Shown: piece after piece, positions 1-5,133 of the stretch | How the letters are laid out: the number at the start of each line of letters is the position of its first letter | How positions within the stretch are numbered: the stretch's first letter is position 1 | Source: a virus | Virus record (IMG/VR): IMGVR_UViG_3300044961_000497 | Coordinates: 1-36,717 of that record | Length of the DNA: 36,717 nucleotides | Direction: 5' to 3' (one strand) | Notes under the pieces: model-generated | The model's input: the letters and a program-made list of their open reading frames with translations, nothing else | What the model was told of the DNA's origin: nothing | The model's database searches: none | Made by a program: the position numbers and the translations under genes

Positions 1-212
1 ACCAGCAGGGCCGGATCGACCAGCAGGGCCGGATCGACCAGCGGGGCCGGCTCGACCAGCGGGGCCGGATCGACCAGCAGGGCCGGCTCGACCAGCGGGG
101 CCGGCTCGACCAGCGGGTCCGGCTCGACCAGCGGGTCCGGCTCGACCAGCGGGGCCGGCTCGACCAGCGGGGCCGGCTCGACCAGCGGGGCCGGCTCGAC
201 CAGCGGGGCCGC
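1..212. repeat. 18-bp GC-rich tandem array, left end
   Basis: About 12 tandem copies of an 18-bp unit, GGCCGGCTCGACCAGCGG, with point variants (GGATCG for GGCTCG, CAGG for CGGG, GGGTCC for GGGGCC). The same array occupies the last 300 bases, so the contig opens inside one larger array of at least 500 bp. Because 18 is a multiple of 3, frames stay open through it, but no start codon or ribosome site enters it and I do not call it coding. Copy number in such an array is likely to be wrong in a short-read assembly. Confidence 0.95.
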
Positions 213-285
213 TAGTACAAACTTTTTTTTTCATCCGTAACCGCTTGGCCAATAGGCATTTACAGAAACCGCTAGAAAAGACCTA

Positions 286-314
286 TTGACAAATTCGCGA
301 GAAAGACCGATATT
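286..314 (+). promoter_or_regulatory. Early sigma70-type promoter
   Basis: TTGACA at 286-291, a 17-bp spacer, then GATATT at 309-314. Transcription would start near 321, giving a leader of about 18 nt before the ATG at 339. Two other promoters in the window (minus strand at 3461-3489, plus strand at 4101-4129) have the same TTGAC-N17-GATA architecture, and two of the three are preceded by CCTA. Confidence 0.7.
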
Positions 315-338
315 GGACCACGTTAACCTAATACTACT

Positions 339-653
339 ATGCAAACCAAAAGCTACAGCCAAGCACAGAAAGACTACATCCTCGAAAACCTCGAGGAGGT
401 AGACATCGAACGGCACGTGAAGTTTTTCTTGAATGATTACTTTTCATTCAAGGATGTAGGTTTCTACTTCACGGACATCAAACCTTATGACGCGCTCAAG
501 GCCTTAGACCCCTTCATGCTCGAGCGCGCCCGTGAGGATGAGCGTCGCTCCCTCATCGAGGGAGGGGAAGTTGTCGAAGTCGACGGCCGCCTCTACTACT
601 CACGGGAGGTCCGCGAGTTACTCGCGGGATTTGAGGAAGAAGAATTAGCCTAA
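339..653 (+). CDS. Early phage protein, paralogue family member 1
   Basis: A 104-residue acidic protein of unknown function. It shares a core with the products at 1212-1601 and 2084-2389: an N-terminal helix starting with a Gln-rich or Ser-rich segment, then a V/L-D-I-E-R-like stretch, a YSF/YTF-xx-VG motif, F-x-Y/F-x-x-x-x-P, and a C-terminal V-E-V/I-x-x-x-L-Y segment followed by a Glu-rich end. Here the motifs are VDIERH (about residues 21-26), YFSFKDVG and EVVEVDGRLYY. The start follows TTAACCTAATACTACT, a leader type shared by the early genes. It is first in a three-gene operon behind the promoter at 286-314. No domain assignment is offered. Confidence 0.85.
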   Translation: MQTKSYSQAQKDYILENLEEVDIERHVKFFLNDYFSFKDVGFYFTDIKPYDALKALDPFMLERAREDERRSLIEGGEVVEVDGRLYYSREVRELLAGFEEEELA

Positions 654-701
654 CCTTAACCTTAACCTAACCTACAACACTAACCTTAACCTAACACTAC
701 C
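651..701 (+). promoter_or_regulatory. G-free TTAACC-repeat leader
   Basis: The 51 bases from the stop codon of the first gene to the next ATG contain no G. They consist of repeats of TTAACC/TAACCT and end in AACACTACC immediately before ATG. A Shine-Dalgarno sequence is impossible here, and the RNA should be essentially unstructured. The overlap of the stop codon with the first TAACC unit is also present at 1155. Confidence 0.85.
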
Positions 702-1157
702 ATGCAAACCATAGTAAACACAAAAGACAGCACCCTCCACGTAACCCGCGCCGAAAACGGCGCCGTCCTCGAGGTCCAAGACCTAGGCCTTGCTCGACAG
801 GCCAAGGTTCGCAGGATCGAGGACCCGGCCCACATCCTCCAAGTCGCGCGGAAGTGGGCAAGGGAGAAAGGCGCTCCAGAAATTCGCTCAGAACATGCCG
901 GCATGGTAGCCAATGCCTACGGCTACCCGGCATCCACCGAGGCTGTCATCGTGGTTGCCTGGCCGGATGGCCGGGCTTGGCTCAAACTTCGCCGCATCGA
1001 TGGCAAAAAGCATACCAAGACTTGGCATATCCGCGCCTTAACTGGCGTTGATGGATACATGGACGCCCGGCGCAAGCCGGAAAACCAGGCCGCAGCGGAG
1101 GCGGCCATAATCGCCTACGCGGCGGAGCAACTTCGGGAGGCGGAACAACTAGCTTAA
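702..1157 (+). CDS. Early phage protein of unknown function
   Basis: A 151-residue protein that I do not recognise. The middle (about residues 60-120) has alternating hydrophobic strands and a basic segment, KLRRIDGKKHTKTWHIRAL. The C-terminus is a long Ala/Glu helix, AAAEAAIIAYAAEQLREAEQ. No membrane segment or signal peptide is visible. The start codon follows the G-free leader with ACTACCATG. It sits between two members of the early paralogue family and is presumably co-transcribed with them, so a role in early host takeover or regulation is an inference from position only. Confidence 0.85.
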   Translation: MQTIVNTKDSTLHVTRAENGAVLEVQDLGLARQAKVRRIEDPAHILQVARKWAREKGAPEIRSEHAGMVANAYGYPASTEAVIVVAWPDGRAWLKLRRIDGKKHTKTWHIRALTGVDGYMDARRKPENQAAAEAAIIAYAAEQLREAEQLA

Positions 1158-1211
1158 CCTTAACCTACACACTAACCTTAACCTTAACTTTAACCTTAAC
1201 CCAATACTATT
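1155..1211 (+). promoter_or_regulatory. G-free TTAACC-repeat leader
   Basis: A second leader without a single G, from the stop codon at 1155 to the ATG at 1212. It contains about five TTAACC-like units and ends in CAATACTATT before ATG. It is a diverged copy of the leader at 651-701. Confidence 0.85.
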
Positions 1212-1601
1212 ATGAAAAACTACACACAAAAACAACTCGAATACATTAGGCGGAACGTTGCAATGGTCGATATCGAGCGCCTTTACGACCGGATGCTGGA
1301 TGAATGTTATTCGTTCCGTTCTGTCGGCGGTCCTTTTGAATACCTCCAACCTTCCCACGTATTAGCAAAAGCGGACGAAACGGCATACCTGTGCGGACTG
1401 GCTGACTACCAAGACAGTCTCGCCCAGGAACGCGATTATGTAGAGATTGACGGCGATTTGTACGCCGTTGATGATATTGAGGAAGCGCTCGAAGAGTTTG
1501 AAGACGAGGAGGACGAAGACGAGGAGGACGAAGACGAAGACGAAGACGAAGACGAAGACGAAGACGAAGACGAGGAGGACGAGGAGGACGAGGAAGTCTA
1601 A
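1212..1601 (+). CDS. Early paralogue family member 2 with polyacidic tail
   Basis: A 129-residue protein. Residues about 1-95 match the family of the products at 339-653 and 2084-2389: VDIERLYDRML, YSFRSVGGPFEYLQPSHVL and the C-terminal YVEIDGDLY. The last 35 or so residues are almost entirely Asp and Glu, encoded by an expanding GACGAA/GACGAGGAG repeat. The tail could mimic DNA charge and block a DNA-binding host or defence protein, but repeat slippage alone could also explain it. It is the last gene of the operon, with a strong terminator 19 bases after the stop codon. Confidence 0.87.
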   Translation: MKNYTQKQLEYIRRNVAMVDIERLYDRMLDECYSFRSVGGPFEYLQPSHVLAKADETAYLCGLADYQDSLAQERDYVEIDGDLYAVDDIEEALEEFEDEEDEDEEDEDEDEDEDEDEDEDEEDEEDEEV

Positions 1602-1619
1602 GGTTATGCGCTCCGTTCA

Positions 1620-1645
1620 GCCCCGCCTTTCGGCGGGGCTTTTTT
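1620..1645 (+). terminator. Rho-independent terminator of the early plus operon
   Basis: A perfect 8-bp stem, GCCCCGCC/GGCGGGGC, with a TTTC loop, followed by six T. A near-identical stem in the opposite orientation lies at 1790-1816, so the two operons are closed by inverted copies of one terminator. Confidence 0.95.
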
Positions 1646-1647
1646 AT

Positions 1648-1699
1648 GCCCGGCCAGCTCGCCCGGCCAGCTCGCCCGGCCTGATCGCCCGGCCTGATC
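1648..1699. repeat. 13-bp tandem repeat, four copies
   Basis: Two copies of GCCCGGCCAGCTC followed by two copies of GCCCGGCCTGATC, head to tail, directly after the plus-strand terminator and before the first iteron. No gene is present. Confidence 0.9.
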
Positions 1700-1714
1700 G
1701 CCGTGGCCAGTCCT

Positions 1715-1784
1715 CTCCTACCAAGGGAATTTGAGCGCTCCCCTACCAAGGGAATTTGAGCGCTCCCCTACCAAGGGAATTTAG
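1715..1784. repeat. Iteron cluster A, three copies
   Basis: Three copies of a unit with core CTACCAAGGGAATTT, at a regular 25-bp period (cores start at 1718, 1743 and 1768). A weaker copy, CCCTATCGTAGGAATTTAGG, lies at 1832-1851 and covers the stop codon of the minus gene. Related units recur at 3962-4080 and 4863-4905. Iteron-like repeats of this kind are typically bound by a replication initiator or repressor. No such protein is proven here. Confidence 0.8.
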
Positions 1785-1789
1785 GCACG

Positions 1790-1816
1790 AAAAAACCCCG
1801 CCGAAAGGCGGGGTTT
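1790..1816 (-). terminator. Rho-independent terminator of the minus early operon
   Basis: On the minus strand, CCCCGCC-TTTC-GGCGGGG followed by six T. It faces the terminator at 1620-1645. The 145 bases between them carry the 13-bp repeats and iteron cluster A and should be largely free of read-through from either side. Confidence 0.93.
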
Positions 1817-1833
1817 CGCATGTCTTGCTGTCC

Positions 1834-2091
1834 CTATCGTAGGAATTTAGGTAAGCGGAACTTCATAGGCCGCCGTGGTTTCTGTTTCCGTTTCTCATCG
1901 ACTGGCTTTGGCAAATCGTCGTCCATAAGTCGCAGAAGGTGAAGCGCTTCCATACTCTCCAGGTATTCCTTTCGGCGAGTTTCCAACTCGGGAAAGAGAC
2001 TGGCGAGGTAGTCGCCTACGGTTGGGAATTGAAGCGCAAGTCGTGCCCTCCAGCGGAGGCCGTCGATGGGAAGTTGTTCCAAGTTAGCCAT
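1834..2091 (-). CDS. Small basic protein of unknown function
   Basis: An 85-residue protein. The N-terminal two thirds look helical (RLALQFPTVGDYLASLF, EYLESMEALHLLRLMD). The C-terminus is a lysine/arginine/proline-rich tail (KRKQKPRRPMKFRLPKFLR) that could bind nucleic acid. Its start overlaps the stop of the upstream gene (ATGGCTAA), which suggests translational coupling. It is the last gene of the minus early operon, and its stop codon lies within a degenerate iteron at 1832-1851. Function unknown. Confidence 0.75.
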   Translation of the reverse strand: MANLEQLPIDGLRWRARLALQFPTVGDYLASLFPELETRRKEYLESMEALHLLRLMDDDLPKPVDEKRKQKPRRPMKFRLPKFLR

Positions 2092-2389
2092 TGGTAGCCT
2101 CCTCCAATTCGTTGAGAAGGTTTTCGACTTCGCTTTTCCAATAAAGGTCTTCGCCTACTTCGACCGCTTCGCCTTCCTCGAGAAGGAAGTTCCTTTGTTC
2201 AATTAGAGCCTCTTTGTACCCTATCGGATCCATTTCCCGAAAAACCTGGGAGGGAAGCATATACGCGAACGGTCCTCCTACGTTGTCGAACGTGTAGGTG
2301 TCATCCATTAGCTCGTCCAAGTAATGCTGGAGGCACACGGGAGCCAGTTCCGCTTGAATGCGCTCGATTTGTGCTTGTGTTAGTTGCAT
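2084..2389 (-). CDS. Early paralogue family member 3
   Basis: A 101-residue acidic protein, homologous over its length to the products at 339-653 and 1212-1601: a helix with QIERIQAEL, a YTFDNVGGPFAYMLPSQVF segment and AVEVGEDLYWKSEVENLL near the end. I chose the ATG at 2389 over the one at 2428 because it follows the conserved AATACTACC motif and a TAACC-rich leader. Family members therefore occur on both strands in two facing operons. Role unknown. Confidence 0.85.
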   Translation of the reverse strand: MQLTQAQIERIQAELAPVCLQHYLDELMDDTYTFDNVGGPFAYMLPSQVFREMDPIGYKEALIEQRNFLLEEGEAVEVGEDLYWKSEVENLLNELEEATNG

Positions 2390-2424
2390 GGTAGTATTGA
2401 GGTTAAAGGTTAAAGGTCGAAGGT

Positions 2425-3414
2425 TCACGCCTCCCGCATAGGCATAAGGATGCCAAGCTCCTTTGTGTGCCTGTTCCGGAAGCGTAGCGCCTTCTCGGCG
2501 CTTTCAATGGCAAACTCTTGGCACCAGTCGCCAGTTAGTAAATCGGCGAGGAGGCGGAGGTTCAAGCACACGCGAATGTCGGGGTGGTCGGTCGGGGAGG
2601 TAAGGAAGGTTATGCTCCCCGCTGACAACGTCATGACGCCGTTCTGCACTTCCAGGATGACGCGGGAAATGACTGCTTTCCGGCCTTTTGCCAACTCTTC
2701 CTTTAGGTATCCAAAGCTTGCTGCAGTTTCCGCCTGTGCGGCTTTCACACACTTGCGCAATTCCTTCTCCTTCCAAGGCCAGGGAAAGAAAGACACTTCG
2801 CTCTTCGGCAACACGTTGCGCCACGGCGGGAAAAGTGCGTTGCCATAACTGGCTTGTGCGGAGAAGGAGCCAAAGCTCCAGGCAAATCCGGAAGCGTATA
2901 GGTGCAAGTTTTCCGTGTCCGGAAGACCCGGCAACTCACCACGAATAAGAATTTCTTTGACCAGTCCGGGGATTGCCTCCTCCCGCGTGAAAAGGCCTGA
3001 TGATCGAACTGCCGTAATCGCCGTTGGCGAAACTTCAATGTAGAACATGCCTTCCCGCATGCTATGGACGGCAACGTTCGCGCAAAGTGGACGGAGGTTT
3101 GGACGGCGGAGAGACGCCGTGTATTCCCCGAGAACAGGCATTTGCCAGTCCACCGCCTCGCCGAAAGGGAAGGCCTTCCCCGCTATAAATAGCTCGTTTT
3201 CCGTTAACTCGGCTTCCCGAGAGGCACTTAGGAACGGCATGACGGCATCCAAGTCTACCTCCCGCACGGGGCGAGAAGCGTCATACTCGCCAAGCCAAAT
3301 GACGGAGTTGTCCACCCCTCCCGCTGCGAGGAGGCAGTTAGGTTGCGCGAAGAGGCGCTTAGCCTCAATCGCGCGGGCGTAGCTGAACAGTTTGCGAATA
3401 TCGGACGTTTTCAT
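2425..3414 (-). CDS. Possible diverged DNA polymerase sliding clamp (DnaN-like)
   Basis: A 329-residue protein, close to the usual length of a bacterial beta clamp (about 365). The suggestive features are the C-terminus LGILMPMREA, which resembles the VVMPMRL end of DnaN, and the preceding strands. RKAVISRVILEVQNGVMTLSA resembles the clamp repeat in which a restored or shared residue precedes 'vlle..dg.l.l.atd', and LLADLLTGDWCQEFAIESAEKALRFRN resembles the final domain. The first 200 residues are not recognisable. The start at 3414 is chosen because ACACTACC precedes it; an in-frame ATG at 3489 would lie within the promoter. If correct, it would tether the phage polymerase encoded at 10373-12265. 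This is a weak-similarity call that needs profile or structure comparison. Confidence 0.5.
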   Translation of the reverse strand: MKTSDIRKLFSYARAIEAKRLFAQPNCLLAAGGVDNSVIWLGEYDASRPVREVDLDAVMPFLSASREAELTENELFIAGKAFPFGEAVDWQMPVLGEYTASLRRPNLRPLCANVAVHSMREGMFYIEVSPTAITAVRSSGLFTREEAIPGLVKEILIRGELPGLPDTENLHLYASGFAWSFGSFSAQASYGNALFPPWRNVLPKSEVSFFPWPWKEKELRKCVKAAQAETAASFGYLKEELAKGRKAVISRVILEVQNGVMTLSAGSITFLTSPTDHPDIRVCLNLRLLADLLTGDWCQEFAIESAEKALRFRNRHTKELGILMPMREA

Positions 3415-3431
3415 GGTAGTGTGTAGGTTAG

Positions 3432-3451
3432 CAGAGGCGGATTTGCCTCTG
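3432..3451 (-). promoter_or_regulatory. Hairpin in the leader of the clamp-like gene
   Basis: A perfect 7-bp inverted repeat, CAGAGGC/GCCTCTG, with a 6-base loop, located between the promoter at 3461-3489 and the start codon at 3414. It is not followed by a T run, so it is more likely an operator or an RNA stem than a terminator. Confidence 0.55.
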
Positions 3452-3460
3452 ACGTTGCGG

Positions 3461-3489
3461 ACTATCGACCGTTTTCGTTCAAATGTCAA
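3461..3489 (-). promoter_or_regulatory. Sigma70-type promoter of the minus early operon
   Basis: On the minus strand, AACCTATTGACA (the -35 is 3489-3484), a 17-bp spacer and GATAGT (3466-3461). It matches the promoters at 286-314 and 4101-4129. Transcription would begin near 3455, leaving a leader of about 40 nt that contains the hairpin at 3432-3451. Confidence 0.75.
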
Positions 3490-3586
3490 TAGGTTATTTT
3501 AGCCTCTCTGCGTAAATAGCTAAACGGCAACGGTTTGCGGGGCGAAAAAATTTTTGTGGGTAGCCTGGAAGGGGACAAAAGCCTAG

Positions 3587-3935
3587 TCGTCCGCCCGTCC
3601 GCCCGTCCGCCCGTCCGCCCGTCCGCCCGTCCGCCCGTCCGCCCGTCCACCCGTCCACCCGTCCACCCGTCCATCCCCCGCCCGTCCGCCCGTCCGCTCG
3701 CCGTGGCCCGTCCATCCCCCCGCCCGTCCACCCGTCCACCCGTCCACCCGTCCACCCGTCCACCCGTCCGCCCGTCCACCCGTCCACCCGTCCGCCCGTC
3801 CACCCGTCCGCCCGTCCACCCGTCCACCCGTCCGCCCGTCCGCCCGTCCACCCGTCCATCCCCCGCCCGTCCGCCCGTCCGCCCGTCCGCCCGTCCACCC
3901 GTCCACCCGTCCGCCCGTCCGCCCGTCCGCCCGCC
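3587..3935. repeat. 8-bp tandem array (CCCGTCCG/CCCGTCCA)
   Basis: About forty copies of an 8-bp unit, CCCGTCC followed by G or A, with interruptions near 3670-3680, 3695-3725 and 3858-3866. The array lies between the divergent promoters of the minus early operon and the replication operon. Several frames are open through it, but they encode only repeats with no plausible start, so I regard them as spurious. It is unrelated in sequence to the 18-bp terminal array. Confidence 0.93.
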
Positions 3936-3957
3936 AGGCACGGGGTGATACTGCGAC

Positions 3958-4080
3958 ACCCCTACCGTGGGAAATTGAAGACCACTACCGTGGGAAATTG
4001 ACGCTCGTCGAAGCCACCCCTACCGTGGGAAAATGAAGACCCCTACCGTGGGAAAATGAAGACCCCTACCGTGGGAAATC
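3958..4080. repeat. Iteron cluster B, five copies
   Basis: Five copies of CCCCTACCGTGGGAAATTGA or close variants. Cores start at 3962, 3985, 4020, 4043 and 4066, so the spacing is 23 bp except for one 35-bp gap. The cluster ends about 20 bases upstream of the -35 box of the replication operon. It is a candidate operator or replication origin, with the same core as cluster A but GTGGG instead of AAGGG. Confidence 0.85.
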
Positions 4081-4100
4081 GAAAAAGTTCAGAAAAGTTA

Positions 4101-4129
4101 TTGACGCGCCTGCGAGCGTCTTCGATAGT
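4101..4129 (+). promoter_or_regulatory. Promoter of the replication operon
   Basis: TTGACG at 4101-4106, a 17-bp spacer and GATAGT at 4124-4129. Transcription would begin near 4136, about 22 nt before the ATG at 4158. Iteron cluster B abuts it upstream, so a protein binding the iterons could regulate it. Confidence 0.7.
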
Positions 4130-4157
4130 CGAGCGCGATCAAAGTAACACTACCACA

Positions 4158-4256
4158 ATGACCACACTATCATACGTCTTCGCGGGCGTGCTCATACTGC
4201 TCGTCGTGATCGCCGTAATCGGCGTGATCCTCTTCGATTCGCAAGGACCGCAATGA
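4158..4256 (+). CDS. Single-span membrane microprotein
   Basis: A 32-residue product with one hydrophobic helix (about residues 5-25, VFAGVLILLVVIAVIGVILF) and a short polar end. The ATG at 4158 is favoured over an upstream in-frame ATG at 4056 because that one lies inside the iterons, upstream of the promoter. The start context is AACACTACCACA-ATG. Its stop codon overlaps the next start (ATGA). It is first in the replication operon. The role is unknown; a membrane anchor for replication or a host-targeting peptide are both possible. Confidence 0.6.
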   Translation: MTTLSYVFAGVLILLVVIAVIGVILFDSQGPQ

Positions 4257-4696
4257 AAGGGCTGCCGAAACAAGTTGTTCTCATGAATCGGGTCGGGGCG
4301 TACTTCCCCGGACAGCTTCCCCTGTCGCCGGAGCGCATCGCACTCCTGAATAGCCTTGGGGCGTACTTCCCGGGGCAGACGCCGATGCCACACCACAAGA
4401 TTGTCGAGCCGCCTCCGCCCTCGACGAAGGCATACTGCGCGTCGCCACGAAGCAGACCGTTGCTTCGAAATCGAAAGAAGCGCATCCTCGAGGCTGTCGT
4501 GCCAATAGTCCGCGATATGCCCGCCGGGACCAAGTTCTTCCCGATAGACATTGCAAAGCAGTTGGGTGAACCTACCCGCGTAGTTGCACACCTGCTGCGG
4601 CAGGTCGAAGGTGTCGAACACCTTGGGAACGTGCGGCACCCAAAGCTGAACGTGCCGCTGACCTGCTTCAGGCGCAAAAGAGAAACAGTCAAATGA
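4253..4696 (+). CDS. Unknown protein with an internal LGAYFPGQ repeat and a helical C-terminal domain
   Basis: A 147-residue basic protein that I do not recognise. Residues about 10-45 contain a tandem peptide repeat: LMNRVGAYFPGQLPL, then LLNSLGAYFPGQTPM. After a proline-rich linker (PPPPSTK), residues about 75-140 are predicted-helical with a winged-helix flavour (KKRILEAVVPIVRDMPAGTKFFPIDIAKQLGEPTRVVAHLL). This suggests DNA binding, possibly at the iterons a few hundred bases upstream. That function is inference. It is coupled by ATGA overlaps to both neighbours. Confidence 0.75.
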   Translation: MKGLPKQVVLMNRVGAYFPGQLPLSPERIALLNSLGAYFPGQTPMPHHKIVEPPPPSTKAYCASPRSRPLLRNRKKRILEAVVPIVRDMPAGTKFFPIDIAKQLGEPTRVVAHLLRQVEGVEHLGNVRHPKLNVPLTCFRRKRETVK

Positions 4697-4929
4697 TCAT
4701 CGCGACCGATCTGAAGACCGGCGTCACCCTCGACGAGGACGCCCGCATTTGCACCTCGGACGGACGGCTTCTTGGCTACAAGACGGACGAGGGTTTCCTT
4801 CCGTGTGAGCCAGCACTTCCGCTGTCAGAGGAGCTGCTGCGCGCCATCGTCAGGGTGACCCTCCTACCAGTGGAAAAAGCGCCCCACTATCGTGGGAAAA
4901 TGAAAATACGTATTGCCACCGGCTCATAA
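4693..4929 (+). CDS. Small unknown protein whose 3' end carries iteron copies
   Basis: A 78-residue protein without recognised domains. The first 55 residues look like a normal folded peptide (TDLKTGVTLDEDARICTSDGRLLGYK). The last 24 are encoded by DNA containing two iteron-like units (4863-4905), so the C-terminus may be dictated by the binding site rather than by protein function. It overlaps the previous gene by ATGA and ends 24 bases before the HTH gene. Confidence 0.65.
   Translation: MIIATDLKTGVTLDEDARICTSDGRLLGYKTDEGFLPCEPALPLSEELLRAIVRVTLLPVEKAPHYRGKMKIRIATGS
4860..4908. repeat. Iteron cluster C, two copies inside a gene
   Basis: CTCCTACCAGTGGAAAAA and CCCACTATCGTGGGAAAATG, cores 24 bp apart. 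They match the iterons at 3958-4080 but lie within the 3' end of the 4693-4929 reading frame, upstream of the HTH gene. Confidence 0.7.
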
Positions 4930-4953
4930 ACCTGCAAGTTCTGTGCCACTACC

Positions 4954-5133
4954 ATGAAATACCAAAAGATGACACCAGAAGAGCGCGCCGCTTGGCGTCG
5001 CTCTCGTCGGAGCAAGACAACGAAAGCCATTGAGGCCGATTTGCTTCTTGGCGTGCTGAGTCAAAGCGAGATTGCCCGGAAGTATGGGGTTACCCGTCAG
5101 TGGGTTGCAGCGATCAAGAAGCGCGGCGCATGA
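4954..5133 (+). CDS. Small helix-turn-helix DNA-binding protein
   Basis: A 59-residue basic protein. Residues about 34-57, VLSQSEIARKYGVTRQWVAAIKKR, form a clear helix-turn-helix with the usual A-R-K-Y-G-V turn. The N-terminus is Arg/Lys-rich. It starts in a strong ACTACCATGAAA context and ends in an ATGA overlap with the primase-helicase. It is a candidate for the protein that binds the iterons around 3960-4080 and 4863-4905, or a replication accessory factor. The evidence for the HTH is good, for the target none. Confidence 0.8.
   Translation: MKYQKMTPEERAAWRRSRRSKTTKAIEADLLLGVLSQSEIARKYGVTRQWVAAIKKRGA

Noticed and set aside
1-212. CRISPR array
   Set aside because: The 18-bp units are head to tail with no unique spacers and no cas genes are present.
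651-1211. Telomere-like repeats (TTAACC)
   Set aside because: They are internal, degenerate and tightly placed between two stop codons and the following starts, so they act as leaders, not chromosome ends.
3486-3959. Long open frames on both strands through the 8-bp array
   Set aside because: They encode only array-derived Gly/Asp/Trp or Pro/Ser/Arg repeats, exist in several frames at once, and cover the promoter and iterons.
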